Shown: positions 24,100 through 37,084, numbered from the stretch's first letter. The stretch is 64,000 nucleotides of DNA from Homalodisca vitripennis (GCF_021130785.1 NC_060211.1:125933001-125997000), one strand, 5' to 3'. Notes: generated from the sequence alone by a model not told the origin. Numbers and translations are program-made.

Positions 24100-25600
24100 A
24101 TATTATTTGTTTTGCTATTTTGAATATTTATGGATGCTACAGATCTTCATTAAGGCAGTCCAATTCTTTAGGAATTCAAATCTGGCTGATTTATATCTGG
24201 CAATAAATCTATACTGGCTATAGCAAAATCGAATGTGACTGCCATCGGAGTATCCCTATGGGTGTCCAGGAACAGCACACTACAATTAACAAATTTCGAT
24301 ATATATGGGTAAAAATGGATCGATAAGGGTAGTGTACTGAGATTACTGTTGGAGTGGATGGAACTCCCTTAATATTGAAAGTTGTTGCTAGCCTAAACAT
24401 TAGAATTTTTCTTCCCCTACTCCGGGATCTCCGCCATCTCTCCTCATGGGATCTCATCAGGAAGTGGCCTCTGAAAATTATCCATCCTGAAAATCTTGTC
24501 ATTCCGGGGCAAGGGCAAAAGTCCTTTAAGGGCTAATTGGTATGACGGCCTTCCACAACTTCTTATCCTAAGTAAATAAAGAAAAAGCAAACAAAACTAC
24601 ACGCACCGTGTTCTGACTCACTACACCAAAGATTACAACACACAGATTCGTTGTATCTGGTTACTTGTACCCAATTATGCCATATATCAGTCGTCATTTG
24701 GAAATATCCTCATCGTTACTTCTCGTAGAGTTTCGCTGAACAAACCTTAGCTCATAGCTTGGGTCAGAGTTGTCATTAAGGCACAGATAATTTATCTGAA
24801 AATATTAAAGATCGGTCTACCTCAATTTTATTGCTCTTTGGACGCTTTACTGGTCCAAGAGTTCCGCTTTTATTATGACTCATTTATTCAATAATAAATT
24901 GATGCAGTTTGTAATATGCAACGAATTCTATGTTTTTAAATGAATTTTTATCAAACGATAAGTACACTTGTTTAGTTCAGAAATTTCAAAAATGTTTCCA
25001 TCGCGATATATTTATTCCAGTCGTTGAATACCTAACTGAAGTTAAATTACTGTTGTGTATATTTAACAAATATTCAAACATTTAAACCAAGCGTTATATA
25101 ATACTATTGAAGATCATTCTCATCTACAGTGAATATTGTATTTTAATACTCTGCGAATATCTCTGAAACCCACCGATTACCGCTCACACACCAAACGTCC
25201 CATTTGGACGGATTGTAACCTGGATTATAATCCTGCAATGCCAGCGAATATTTTGTCACCTCTTTTATTTCCTAGCCAATTTAACTTACTGTTAAACTTA
25301 AAGTAACAAATACGTTCCTAATAATGAAAATATGTTTTATCGTACTTTCACACTTTTCAAAAATAAATTTTGTGATACATAAAAATAATATACTCGTATA
25401 TTCCAAAATATTGTTGGAGAAGTTGTAAACATTGTTCTTATTAAAAAATAAATAATATTAGAAAAGAGTTGTTATTGCTGAATACTAGTTTTATGATTTG
25501 GGGCAATTTACTACACTATACCTAGGAACTAGGTACGCCAAAAAACGTGTCAGCCTACTGAGCAGCAACATAGGGCTCATTCTTGTCTATTAGAAAAGAA
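24100..25600. other. Unique DNA, no gene recognised
   Basis: A somewhat GC-richer stretch at 24360-24540 is open on both strands (94 codons minus, 60 codons plus) without any recognisable motif. The rest is AT-rich. Confidence 0.4.
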
Positions 25601-25614
25601 TGTTCATATAACGT

Positions 25615-26260
25615 TTGAAGTCCTCAGATGAGATATTTCTCGATATATCATGCCACATGATATCCTAATGAATAATAAGATATCACTACAGTTGGGTTTC
25701 ATGGTACTGTTTAAAAAATCTATACAGCAAGCTACTAATTCACAAGAGGATGTTGATAGTAGGGTAGTTTTACTACATGTGTTACTACGTCACGTGATGA
25801 TTGGTGTCAGTTTGTGTTTACAAATGTATTATTTATTCTGCTATTCTCTCATGTCCGTCATGATTACCCATGAATCCAATGTAAACATACTCCCTAACGC
25901 TCAATCAAATACCATTTGGTAACCATAATCGAGCTCAGTGTTCTCCGTACAGAAACGAAGCTTTATGCAAAATTTAAAGTCTATAGGTCATTTTATTTTT
26001 GAGATATCGTGAGGATGGACAGAAATGAAATCTTTCCAGCCCCATAACTGATAGCTTCGCTAACAGGATTTTTCCGGACATTTGCCATCGTTCAGTGAAA
26101 CAAGAAAACAGTAACACTTATGCAGAAGAAATGGTCAATGCAGAAGGAATGTCCGGAAAAATCCTGTTTCCTTCACAATCCTTCCATCGTCAAAAATAAC
26201 CTTTAAACAAAGCTTCGCTAACGCTCGGCCAATATTACCAACACTGTAATTATATAGCTA
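25615..26260 (+). repeat. Dispersed repeat family B, copy interrupted by a 146 bp insertion
   Basis: Shows GATATATCATGCCACATGAT, TTTACAAATGTATTATTTATTCTG, ATGATTACCCATGAA, a CAAAATTTAAAGTCTATAGG stretch, GAGATATCGTGAGGATGGAC and CCAGCCCCATAACTGATAG. The family motif AGCTTCGCTAACGCTCGGCC is split by an insertion (26065-26210), which allows its order of events to be read. Confidence 0.65.
26065..26210. mobile_element. 146 bp insertion with 12 bp target duplication
   Basis: The sequence AGCTTCGCTAAC occurs on both sides (26053-26064 and 26211-26222), and removing the insert restores the family B motif. Inside, 21-base arms beginning AACAGGATTTTTCCGGAC (26062-26082) and ending GTCCGGAAAAATCCTGTT (26148-26168) are inverted. 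The right 42 bases lie outside the palindrome. A 12 bp duplication fits a retroposed short element better than a TA-type MITE. The class is unresolved. Confidence 0.7.
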
Positions 26261-26730
26261 TACTGATATTTCATTGGTCATATAAGTACGTTTCCATGAT
26301 TTATGATAAGCACTAGAGAAACACATATATATGTTCGCTGTAAATCCAACAGTCTGGAAAGGTCACGTACTAAATCAGGATGAAAACGAATATATAAATA
26401 ACGAAATAACGAAAATAAAACTGTATTTGAGAACAATAGGGGCCATGCTCGGTATAGACAAATTGAATAATATGACAATATAAACTACGCACAACTTAAA
26501 GTAAAAACTAGTTCCAAATGCTCTGTGAAAAATACTGCCAGTCAATATGGATATGAATTATTTATGAAGAGTAAAACGAGTAATTTATTCTCAGAATTTG
26601 ACTAAGGGATTACTTACTTCCTGTTGAATATTTCATGGCGTATGTATGATATTTAGAGTACAAAGGCAGAGAGGCAGCACAATGGCGAGCCTTGGTATTG
26701 TTAAAGGCCAGTTCAGTTGGTTGGACTGAA
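26261..26730. other. AT-rich DNA, no feature seen
   Basis: A 66-codon minus-strand frame has no recognisable motif. Confidence 0.45.
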
Positions 26731-26734
26731 GACA

Positions 26735-27336
26735 ATAAAATGGCAAAGTGCTCCCTTGAGACATACGGGACAACAATTTACTGTATAGGGTACATGCACC
26801 GTACATCGAGGGTCGGTCAATCGTGCGAGGTCAACAGCGAGATATCCAGACTATCCATAAGTGCTCCCTTGAGACATACGGGACAACAATTTACTGTATA
26901 GGGTACATGCACCGTACATCGAGGGTCGGTCAATCGTGCTAGGTCAACAGCGAGATATCCAGACTATCTATAAGTGAGAGTTACATGCACCGCACATCGA
27001 GGGTCGGTCAATCGTGCGAGGTCAACAGCGAGATATCCAGACTATCCATAAGTGCTCCCTTGAGACATACGGGACAACAATTTACTGTATAGGGTACATG
27101 CACCGTACGTCGAGGGTCGGTCAATCGTGCGAGGTCAACAGCGAGATATCCAGACTATCCATAAGTGAGAGTTACATGCACCGTACATCGAGGGTCGGTC
27201 AATCGTGCGAGGTCAACAGCGAGATATCCAGACTATCCATAAGTGAGAGTTACATGCACCGTACATCGAGGGTCGGTCAATCGTGCGAGGTCAACAGCGA
27301 GATATCCAGACTATCCATAAGTGAGAGTTACATGCC
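26735..27336 (+). repeat. Minisatellite of mixed 113 and 78 bp units
   Basis: The shared core runs from TACATGCACCGTACATCGAG through GGTCGGTCAATCGTGCGAGG to GACTATCCATAAGTG. Long units add a block beginning CTCCCTTGAGACATACGGG and ending TTTACTGTATAGGG. Short units replace it with AGAGT. Successive spacings of GGTCGGTCAA (from 26811) are 113, 78, 113, 78 and 78. Because the units differ by about 35 bases the frames shift, so the 120-codon plus-strand frame here is a repeat artefact. Confidence 0.95.
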
Positions 27337-27339
27337 TGG

Positions 27340-28560
27340 ATATATTGTGATCCTCATTAAGTTTCTATTCTTCTAATAAATAATTCCTAGTGGTCCACTT
27401 TTTGATTATAGACGGATTTCAATTATATTCTTTTTAAAAAACACGAATAGATTTTTCTTCCATTCCTCCTATTTCATTAGAAATAAAATACCAAATTAAA
27501 TAAAGTCTTAACCTTATATTTTAGTAGTCAAAAGTTTCATTCTATGGACAAGCCACTATCTGTTTAGAACGATTTACCTCCATTAATAATAATCTAAGTA
27601 TAGCAAAAACCTATTTTGTTTTAATTCACAATTGGGCAACTAAATGAATGTCCACGAATGCAGGTCATCAACTGCAAATATTGAGATTATATTGTAAGCT
27701 CGATCTATACTTTTAGTTTACTGCAGTACAGAGTATGAATGCGGAGTTGTGATATTTCCTCACAGCAACAGCGGCTTCAGCTAACCCGTAGAGAAAAGCA
27801 CCTATCTACTGCTCGCTTTGTTGAAAGAGGCATGGAAAGAGTTACTCTGACTGTCTTCCTGGGTAGCATACTGAGGCAGAGGATGCGTTATTATTCCCGG
27901 GCTCTCGGTATGGCACATCCTGATCCCTCAACCGGAAGTATTTACTCCGGAAACCGAATGAATACTTTTGGAGTTCTTTGAGTTCCCAGTCCTTGTACGA
28001 AATATTTTAACACTCAATTAAAAAAAAGTTATAATATCCGATGTTAGAAGGTTCACTGTAGATAAAACTCAGGTAAAACATCTTTTTAAATCATGAAAAG
28101 GCTGCATATTGAAGACTTACTATAAGCTGCGTCATCTATTTGCTATTAAGACCTTCATTAAAATAGCCTACGTCGTAGTGGTTTTTTTATAAATAATGAG
28201 CATTTTGAATACTCAACACAACTATTAAATTCATTAATTTTGTAGTCAATTTTATGTATATTCATCCCTCATCCTTCATTTCAAAATATAACTAAGCGAA
28301 ATTTGATACCGGCGGTCCTACTAAAGTTGGCAAAGGAATTAATTACCGATCCTTCTTCATCATCGTACATTTACGAAGTCACGTAAAACAAGTGTAATAT
28401 CCCATTTGCCGTTTAATTTTGCACCTTCCAGTAGCGCAAAGTACGTGATACACTTAGTAGGATGTAAAACCCCCTTGGGGATAGTGAGATTTGTGCACGG
28501 CTGAGTCGGTGATACCTGAGCACTGTCCTGAACTTTGCTTTCTAGATACATATACCTTTT
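27340..28560. other. Unique DNA, no gene recognised
   Basis: A GC-richer segment at 27735-27985 is open for 80 codons on the plus strand (ends NRMNTFGVL) but matches nothing I recognise. The minus-strand frame at 28551-28360 is likewise unsupported. Confidence 0.35.
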
Positions 28561-28569
28561 ATTAGTCTA

Positions 28570-28579
28570 ATATATATAT

Positions 28580-28631
<52 letters not shown>

Positions 28632-28645
28632 TATATATCTAATAA
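28570..28645. repeat. (TA)n(CA)n(TA)n microsatellite
   Basis: TA units with a short CACACACA core, ending in an imperfect palindrome TTAGATATATATCTAA. Confidence 0.9.
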
Positions 28646-28649
28646 TACT

Positions 28650-30300
28650 TTATTCTTTTCAGTTCTCGGAATGGTCGGAAAATGACAGGAGGATATCTGC
28701 GATCGGTGAGTATTCTTGACAACTACTGACAATTAAAATGTATATTTACATATGTATTTATATATAGTACTGGGAACTTAGATCATTCACTTGTACGTGT
28801 ATGCATGTAATAAAATTTATACTTAAATATACTACAATAGTGGACACCATGGATCGCTACTAAATTGAATAATCTCAACACACTTTCTAAAAGTTTTAAA
28901 TTATTATATGTATAAGTATTTCTACAGTCTTTTATGTGTGATTCTTCATCTTCATAGAAGTTGTGTTGAAATTAAGATCACGAAACAATTACGATTACCA
29001 CGATATCCAGTAGTTTTAGTAAATTTACGTTACTTGTTTTTAATTTATTTCAAAGAGGTGTAGTTAAATTTACACTTATATTTATATTTACAGCATTACT
29101 AAGCAGATTAATGATGTGAAATATTAATAAAATAAATCGCAGTTAAGGTCGTTGGGAAAAGTTATGAAAACTACCGTCATTTTGAATTTCATACGGATAG
29201 AATTAAAATATATTTTCAAAAATAGGCAAAGCCAAAATATCTTCGGCATCCGCCTTCCTGAAAGCTTTAGGGACATTGAGTAGTATATACATTATCAATT
29301 ATGTTATTTTGTGGAATAACCTTGATAAGTAATATTTACAATTATAACGGTCTCCATTTTGTAATGAATAAGGCTGATCCAATGCATCTGCAAGTTCAAT
29401 CACGTAAGAAGTTTGATCAAACCGAGTAATAAATATATTAATGCTAAATAGTATTCATATTATTTTCAAATTATAAGTAAAATTTATTCCTTACAGTTAC
29501 AATTATACAATTTATGTAGCATTTATTTATGCAAAAATTACTTTAACTTCAATTACATTGGATACAACATATTTATTCTAAACGTATTTATGCCATTACT
29601 TTGTACGTTATTATGTAGATGGCTGACCTAAACCATCCAATTTATTAAAATAAGTATTTTGTATTTTAATTTTAAATCTGTATAAAGAGCAATAGTCTAA
29701 TTTTCTATTAGGCCAAACTCATATCACACTAATTTTAATATTTGATAACAACCTAATTTAATCTCAGTAAAAACTGAAGAACAGATATTGTTTACCACAT
29801 AAGTAAAACATACCATTGATGAACAGAAAGTCCTCGCCACACAGCACCAGAACCCTTTCCTCTCACTTTCCAGAGAGAATGCTAACCATGTCATCCACGA
29901 GTCTTACTTACTACTAAACGAACTAATTTGTAATTGGGTCATATATGTCACTCATGTACTTAAAAACCAAACTATAATCCGAAGGTCCTAGATTTAATAA
30001 GACTTAATATTATTTTCATTTTTTTTCTCGGCGGCAATAATGTAATAATGCATGATAAACATAAAGTAAGTTTCTCTGTCTAACTAACGATTTTTCCATT
30101 CAATTTTAATATTCCCCTTCCCATAGGCCTTGTAAAGTTTGATATCAACTTTCAAGATGTCATGAAATGTTAAAAAGGGGGCCAAAGTAGTGCAAAAATA
30201 GAGCATTTTACACAGTCATATGCTTTTTTATAAAAGGTATCACTTTTGACTTTAGGAATCTGCCCCACAGACCCAGGTATGGTTCAGAGGCGACCGTGGT
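28650..30300. other. AT-rich DNA, no feature seen
   Basis: No repeat family, RNA or credible coding frame was recognised. Confidence 0.45.
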
Positions 30301-30313
30301 TAACAGGTAGTAC

Positions 30314-30314
<1 letters not shown>

Positions 30315-30371
<57 letters not shown>
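30315..30371 (+). repeat. (AC)28 microsatellite
   Basis: An uninterrupted AC tract that directly abuts the TA target of the following CAGGGTG element. Confidence 0.95.
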
Positions 30372-30373
<2 letters not shown>

Positions 30374-30375
<2 letters not shown>

Positions 30376-30640
30376 GGGTGTACATAAAGTCCTGCACAGG
30401 TATAATATTTCCTGAACGATAACAGATAAATCAACAACATTTGGTACATCAACACTACACCTAAAAATCTACTTTTTGAAAGAACTATCAGTTCCCTGTA
30501 ATATCATGGGGACGCCCCACAAGGAGTCAGAAGGAAATCTTAAATAGGAGCATAGGTCGAATAGCCGCCATTTTGTACTGGATCAATCTTTTTGAGTGCG
30601 GTTTGCTGCATTAAACTCTGCTAGATAAGCCCTTTAAAAT
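30374..30640 (+). mobile_element. CAGGGTG-family MITE, internally deleted, right end missing
   Basis: Begins TA/CAGGGTGTACATAAAGTCC. Then come GGGGACGCCCCACAAGGAGTC and ATCTTAAATAGGAGCATAGG, which match the left arm of the 60.8 kb element, and then TTTTTGAGTGCGGTTTGCTG, which matches the right arm. The jump between arms indicates a deletion around the dyad centre. No CACCCTG terminus follows; a Penelope-like fragment begins instead. Confidence 0.65.
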
Positions 30641-31076
30641 GATGTATATGTATATTAATGAAATATCTAAGCCTAAAAACACAAACCATGTTTTAAGTGT
30701 TATGGAAAAAGATTCCAAATTTTTAACTCAGTACCATCCTGGATTACACAAAGTAAATGGAATTATGAAGACCGCCTACAAAATATTGGAACAATCTCCA
30801 GAAACAAAGGATCTTTTTAATAGACCTCCTAGAATTATTTTCAAAAGACCACCAAATTTGAAAAATTTATTCGTTCATCCAAAATATATTAAAGATAAAG
30901 ACAACAGTTAAAATTCCAAACACAAATGTCATCCATGCAATAAACCACGCTGTGGAATATGCAATATGATGCAATCTACAAACTGTTACAAAAGCTGCGT
31001 TACGCACAAAAAATATTCTATTGCAGAAGAAATCACATGTAACAATGAAAATGTAGTCCTGTCGTCATTGGCCTAA
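30639..31076 (+). pseudogene. Penelope-like retroelement fragment (RT end and linker zinc motif)
   Basis: The frame runs in phase from 30639 to the TAA at 31074-31076 with one internal TAA at 30909-30911. It shows FLTQYHPGLHKVNGIMKTAY, then a segment ending PPRIIFKRPPNLKNLFVH, which matches the end of the reverse transcriptase in Penelope-like elements (pattern: Y.P.L..I...., P...F+RP.NLK..LV). After the stop comes KHKCHPCNKPRCGICNMM, the cysteine-rich linker that in this group precedes the GIY-YIG endonuclease. The endonuclease and the polymerase core are absent, so this is an internal piece. It abuts the MITE on the left and lies 13 bases from the tRNA-like gene on the right. Confidence 0.75.
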
Positions 31077-31089
31077 GCTTTATGATGAG

Positions 31090-31160
31090 GGCTCTATGGT
31101 GTAAAGGTAGCACATTCACCCGGAAAGTGAGAGATCCGGGTTCGAGTCCCAGCGGAGCAA
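31090..31160 (+). tRNA. tRNA-like gene or tRNA pseudogene, anticodon position GGA
   Basis: A cloverleaf can be drawn. Acceptor strands are 31090-31096 and 31153-31159, with mismatches at the first and seventh pairs. The D stem GTGT/GCAC has an AAAGGTA loop. The anticodon stem TTCAC/GTGAG has loop CCGGAAA. The T arm is CCGGG-TTCGAGT-CCCAG with one mismatch. Internal promoters are visible (TGGTGTAAAGG A box, GGTTCGAGTCC B box), and T5 follows at 31165-31169, a polymerase III terminator. The anticodon would be GGA (Ser), but there is no long variable arm, and position 33 is C, not U. The backbone is closer to Gln/Glu types. A tRNA-derived pseudogene or SINE head is more likely than a working tRNA. 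Confidence 0.6.
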
Positions 31161-31183
31161 GTACTTTTTGTTTATTGAAATTA

Positions 31184-31419
<236 letters not shown>

Positions 31420-32255
31420 ATAAAATACAAATTTTGAAAAATTCCTAATTATTCAGTTATTGTCATTGTGATACTAGCATTTAAAATACAAATCCTCTTG
31501 CATTCCTAACACATGACTTCTTTCCCGAATATAAACGACAAATTCAGGGTGTTACTCGTGAAATATACTCTGTTATTCATGCAAATATAGCCTACAGGAC
31601 GGAGCGCACACAACAAATGGAGAAAAGACTCCGAGATATCCTCGGGAATGACACGCAGTAGCATGCTTTATTGTTATCACAAGTGGGCAGTAAATACTTG
31701 TCAACCCCATACACAAAAGTTTTCCTTTGGCCATTTTCCCTCTGGCCAACTGCCAATCTCCCCTCCTCTCCGCCAACTCATCTCACCTTTTGTGTGACAC
31801 GTTAAAATATCACACGTGTCAGGCTTGTTAGACTAACAGGCTCAATATATTATAACCCATTCAAGTATGCATTGAGAGATCTGTTTTGATCAATTCACGT
31901 ACACGTTTAAGAACTAGTACGATGCTGAGCAATAAATATTGCATCCTAGCTGTATATTGTTAGCATACAGCTCTTTTTCAGTTAAAATCTTAATTAAACC
32001 CTGTTTCCCACCAAAACATCGATTCTAAGCCTACTATTAATATCTTTAATCTTAAACCTGATATATTTGTACAGCAAAGTAAGAGTACGCCACACAAGTT
32101 TTTAAATAATAAAAGTTCCCGTTAGTTAAGAGAAATGCTACAACGCTGGAGTGTGCTGAAATCAAATCTTGTCACCAACGTTTTTATCATTGACATTCCT
32201 CTCTATTATTTTTCAATTTTTTTGACGAATAAGCTATAATTGTTAGGATATTAGA
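31420..32255. other. Unique DNA, no gene recognised
   Basis: A GC-richer patch at 31590-31790 is open on the minus strand for 67 codons without any recognisable motif. Confidence 0.4.
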
Positions 32256-32259
32256 TGAT

Positions 32260-32480
32260 TGTACTCTTTGTTTACAAACTTATCTATTCTTCGATTCTCT
32301 CATTGCCATCATGGTTACCCATAAGACTAATGTAAAAACATTAGTTAACACTCTAGTCAGTTCGTTTTCAAGATCTTGTGCGGCCACATAGACATAAGCG
32401 AATTTCCCCTAGTCATTCGAGTGAAGTAGTGCGTTAGAACAAAGATTTGGGTAGGGTTTTCTGACGCCCAGCCAATTAAT
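32260..32480 (+). repeat. Dispersed repeat family B copy
   Basis: Contains TTTGTTTACAAACTTATCTA, CATCATGGTTACCCATAAGA, AGATCTTGTGCGGCCACATA and TTTCCCCTAGTCATTCGAG, in family order. Confidence 0.6.
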
Positions 32481-32484
32481 GGAT

Positions 32485-35400
32485 TGATAATTCTTTAATT
32501 TTAGTCCACAACTTATATCTCTCGACACGAGAAAAAAATTCTATTTGAAACGTACCAGCACTGTGTTTTAACAGTGTCTTCTACTGTGCAGTAATGAAAC
32601 TTTACATAAGAACATTTCCTTGCATCACTAGATATTATGAAATGTAACTGTAAAACTACAACTTTATACGGAAAATTTTAAGGGAGGGCATGAATTCTCT
32701 GTTTTGGAGATGAATAGTTACAGTAAGCATATTATTAGAAAGACGAGTAATCAGTTTTTTTTAACAAAGACGTACGTGCTTGTTTTCTGCACACACCATA
32801 GTTTGGAACTAGTGTCCATGGTTTCACAGTAACAGTGCAAGTTTTAATTATTCTCATACTTTTTCTAGGATTAGATTAATAAGATGTCGTCACTTTTACA
32901 GTAAATAGCGACCAATACTATGTAATACTAGAGACATTTATCAGGCATATCTTTTACAATTAACAATGGTTATAAAAAGAGTTATTTAAGAATGATGATG
33001 TTACGAAATTCCAGGGAATCTCTCAGTTGTCTGTCATGTTTCCTTGGATAGTAATTTTTATTGGCCACTGCGTCGATAAACTACGCATCCTGACACCATA
33101 TTAGTTTTCATCTGGATCCTTCTTAAATTATATATTCCACCATTATCCTCAGAATCTGGAACATCTTATAGAGTCACTCAAAGCTAAAAAATGTATGTTA
33201 TTTCAGTTGTCTCAAGAGTAATAGAAATATAAAAAAGTTATTTTCTAGAGTACTTAATAACAACTCCATTGAATATTTACTTCACCAAAATGAAATTACA
33301 TTCAGCAAAATAAAATATTTATCTTCTTTAGTTTTGCTCCACTCGTCTACAAAATAAGAGAGGCCTAGTGTTATGTGCGGGTTAGTTGATTCTGCACGAT
33401 ATAAGGAAATAAAATAAATTAATATAAAATCAACCAAACGTAGATATATTTATCGATTAAAAACAAAATCTTAGATTTTTATTTTATTTAAAAACATTAC
33501 CTATGTTTTTTGTGTTTTACCATTTCACACTTGGGTATAGTAGTTGTTATACGAATACATTTCATTGTCTAAATTAGCCAGATAGTTTGAATTTCTCAGC
33601 TGGCTGAGATAGCAGAGCTGGCTGGCGGTGGTTGTGCCCCTCAATTAATCAAGTGTTTGTTTACTGGCTCATTAATCTTCGGTTGTAAAGCTTGCATTGA
33701 ATGAAATCACACCACTTTCATGGCATTTTATTCTACAAAATAAAATAGAAAACATAAAGCGATGCCGTATACAATCTCAACTTGTAATAACAATCTGTCA
33801 CTTGAGTAATACGACATCAAATGCACTGTTGTAAGCAATGCTCCTTCGACGTTTTGAAATGTTACAGTAGTTTATGTTACAGTTTTCAGTAGTTATTCGA
33901 CGATTCAGGAATATCCCTATTTTTTCACAAAACATGGTTCAGAACTACTCCTGTAGTGTGTACTAATGTATAAAGGGAACATTTAGGGTGAAGAAACATG
34001 AAATAAAGAAGTTATAATTTTATAACTCGGCATGCTGGCCATGGTAAGCCCCCAGGTAGGACCAACAGTCAGTTCGTTAGGGAAGAGTGAGTTCTCATTG
34101 AATTACCTCAGATAATTCCTTGGATTATAAACAATACTCTGGGGTAGACCGGATGGCCGTTTGGTAAGTCCGACAGTCTAAAGTAGTTTAAACGTTACGT
34201 GAGTTTTTATGTTTGCATCAAACTGTTAGTTATCCCCCGTCGAAACTATGAATCCCTCCCGGTCCCGTAGTTGTTTATATTTAAGTGAATCCAAGGTTGA
34301 ATTCTATATTTAATTACTAATGTTTTGGTACTTTTTAATAATTTTTCGTCACTAAAATGTGTAGCAATAATGACAGACTACAGGGTCAGTAATATTTTAA
34401 AGGCGGCTTTTAAATCCTTTTCTTGTGTTTATCTGAACCCAATGTGTACCCAGTTTTCAATGCTGAGCAGAGCAATAGACACGATAGTGTACAATGTTGG
34501 AACCCTTTAAATAAAGTACTCGTCCATGTTATACCCATGCGAAAAAGAAGAAATATGAAGAGAATTAACTATTGGTAGCGACGGGGATGGCGCCGAGCGC
34601 CACCCTTCCTAATTCTGCTCGCAATAACAAAGACTGAATTACTGATCGTCTGTCAGGGACCATTTGCGGTCTGATCCCCACCCCCACCCCTAACGCTTAC
34701 TGCAGCGCGCTTGTTCTGCCGGATATTATTAGAAAATTAATGCTGATGGTGACTTACGACGGTGAAGGCTGATTTATCGATGGAGCATCAACGAATGGAA
34801 AGCCGTCTCATTCACTGCGGTACTTATCTGAAGTAAATTCTGTTCTATGAGGTGATCAATAAAACGGGTGACCTACATCTGAAAAATTAACATAGTGGCA
34901 AGTTAAATTATGAACTTCTGGGATTGGCAATGCTATATTTTTCTTTGCATTTTCATGTTTTGCAACTAAAATAATATTTATATTCTGTTGGTATTAAATC
35001 AATATATAAGTAAAATAAGGATCCTAAGTACAGCTACAATTCTTTTCAGCTCCTTAATAAGCTCAAGTCATCAGTCAAATGTTACAAATAACGTTGTCTC
35101 GGGATATTGGGAATGAAATGTTTGCTCACTGGAAACAATAAAGAATTCTTGTATTGTATTTTTTTCTAACAAAAGTATTCAGTGTGAAACTTAGAAGAGT
35201 ATGACTATAAAATTAATTAAGAAATAAATAAAAAGAAAACTGTTTGTTGACTCTGTACTGATTGTCATTTTGAGAGTACATTAATAATAGAATACGACAT
35301 CTTTTGCGTAAATTGAGTCTCAGGTACGATATCAAAGGTGGATTATAACCTCCATAATATAAAGTTTTAATCCTTTTGAACGGGCACATTTTTGTGCGGA

Positions 35401-36435
35401 GATCTTGTTTATAAACTATTGAACTTAACAAACTTTTCTCTGTTAAGTCGTTACGTTTGAAAACAAAGTGAAGATTCCCTTCTCCCTTTACTTAAAGTGG
35501 TTTCGACCCAAAAGTTTAAAGTAGACATCCTCTCCCAAATAAACTGCAGGTAAGTTATGAAAGGGTGTTACAAGAGAGTGGTTAAGTTTATAAACAGGTA
35601 AATGTTGTTCCTTAGAAATCCTCATCCCTCCTCCTGAAATCCAAATATTGTAGTTGTTTTATCTGAATCATATTCTACCTCCTATTCTTTAAAAAACTGT
35701 TTTACTGCTTCCAACTTGTAAACATTCTATAATATTTGTTTCGTACAAAAATTTCTCTGCTAGATATCGGAGTAAAATTTATATAGTGTTTCATAGACAA
35801 CATGTGAGCAGGTTTTTTTATATAATCATTTCACACTCTTAATAATTCTCATATAATTTAAACGTTTGCCTATAATAAGATACTGGTGGTTACAAAATTA
35901 ATGGCTGATACAAACACGTTTCCATTAAAGGATAAGTTATGATTGGACTAAGGATTTATAATAGGTACAACACGCCACTTTAAGGGGTGTTAGTTATAGA
36001 AGCATTAGTATACTGTTGTAAGTTAAATGGGTTTGAGAAACACAACTGTTATTTCTATATACATTGATATTTCAAGTGCACTTTGTTATAAACGTGTTTC
36101 TAGAAATTATAACACAACAATCTACATACATCCAATAAGTACCATCAACAGTTTTGCTCATTCATATAATAACACCAGAAAATACGATTGGCAAACTCAA
36201 TTATCTAAATATTTTCATCAAATAAACCCCACACATACTTTGATGCTCGTACTTAGAAAACTACCCAGTGCGTGTATATTCTGTTGTTCCTAAGGATTGT
36301 TACTCTGATATAATAAGTCCTATAAACCTAACAACTTTTATTTTAGTTTTATGTTATGTTTTATCTGAATCAAGTGTATTATTCTTCACAGTTCAGTATT
36401 GTGTTTACCAATAAAACCGACGAGTATATGATGAT
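32485..36435. other. Unique DNA with a GC-rich patch, no gene recognised
   Basis: A GC-rich patch at about 34570-34830 includes the dyad GGCGCCGAGCGCC and a run of C-rich sequence (CCCCACCCCCACCCC near 34676). It has no open frame of note. A regulatory or repeat origin is possible but unsupported. The rest is AT-rich with frames of 60-90 codons only. Confidence 0.35.
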
Positions 36436-36439
36436 CACA

Positions 36440-36600
36440 CGTTTTCTTTGAGCCCAGCATTACTTGTGATAGCGAAAGGAGTTTGGGAAGTAGGTGATTG
36501 GTTGCTTGGCAACGGAATTAGAGCGGAGATGATTGCAGGGGTGGGGATAAAGAGGCGAGTGAGAAAAACAATATTGGTAGTGCTGTTTTACAGCTGCAAC
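36440..36600 (+). repeat. Dispersed repeat with an RFX X-box-like palindrome, copy 1
   Basis: GGTTGCTTGGCAACGGAATT lies at 36500-36519, with the palindrome GTTGCTTGGCAAC at 36501-36513. It is followed by AGAGCGGAGATGATTGCAGG and GAAAAACAATATTGGTAGTG. The same order appears at 45540-45720. RFX-type X-boxes have half-sites GTTGCY and RGCAAC with a spacer of 0-3. Confidence 0.6.
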
Positions 36601-37084
36601 CTTTATATTTGAATAAAAAGTTAAACCATTTTTAAATCAATCATTTCTATGCATTATTCACGAATGTGAAATGAAAGTACCTTCCTACAGCCAAACATTG
36701 TTAAAGTTATTCCTCTTTGGTACATTCCTCACTTAGAAATAAAATATGTTTTCATAAATATTAATGGTATCGTAGGGTCGTAGCTATGTTCCTTTTTTAC
36801 TTTTCAATTAAGAGAAAATATAATTTATATTAGGGAATATCGGTTTGCGTTAAAATTTATGCACAAGATAAAAAGAAATTTTTAATGAATAACAGTGGTC
36901 CCGTAAGATTTTGTTGAAAATACTACTCGGTATATCTAGAGTAGTAAATTACGTCATAAATTACGCTTTCAAAACTTTCGTTGTACCATCAGATTATTTT
37001 GTAATAAAATTTACTTTTATCAATTTCATAAAGTAGTTTAGATCTTTTTAGTGTGATGTAGCATTATGGTTTCTATCAAAGAAT

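Noticed and set aside
27014..27376. 120-codon frame with repeated MHRTSRVGQSCEVNSEISRL
   Set aside because: Minisatellite artefact: the unit lengths 113 and 78 differ by 35, which is not a multiple of three, so the frame shifts between unit types.
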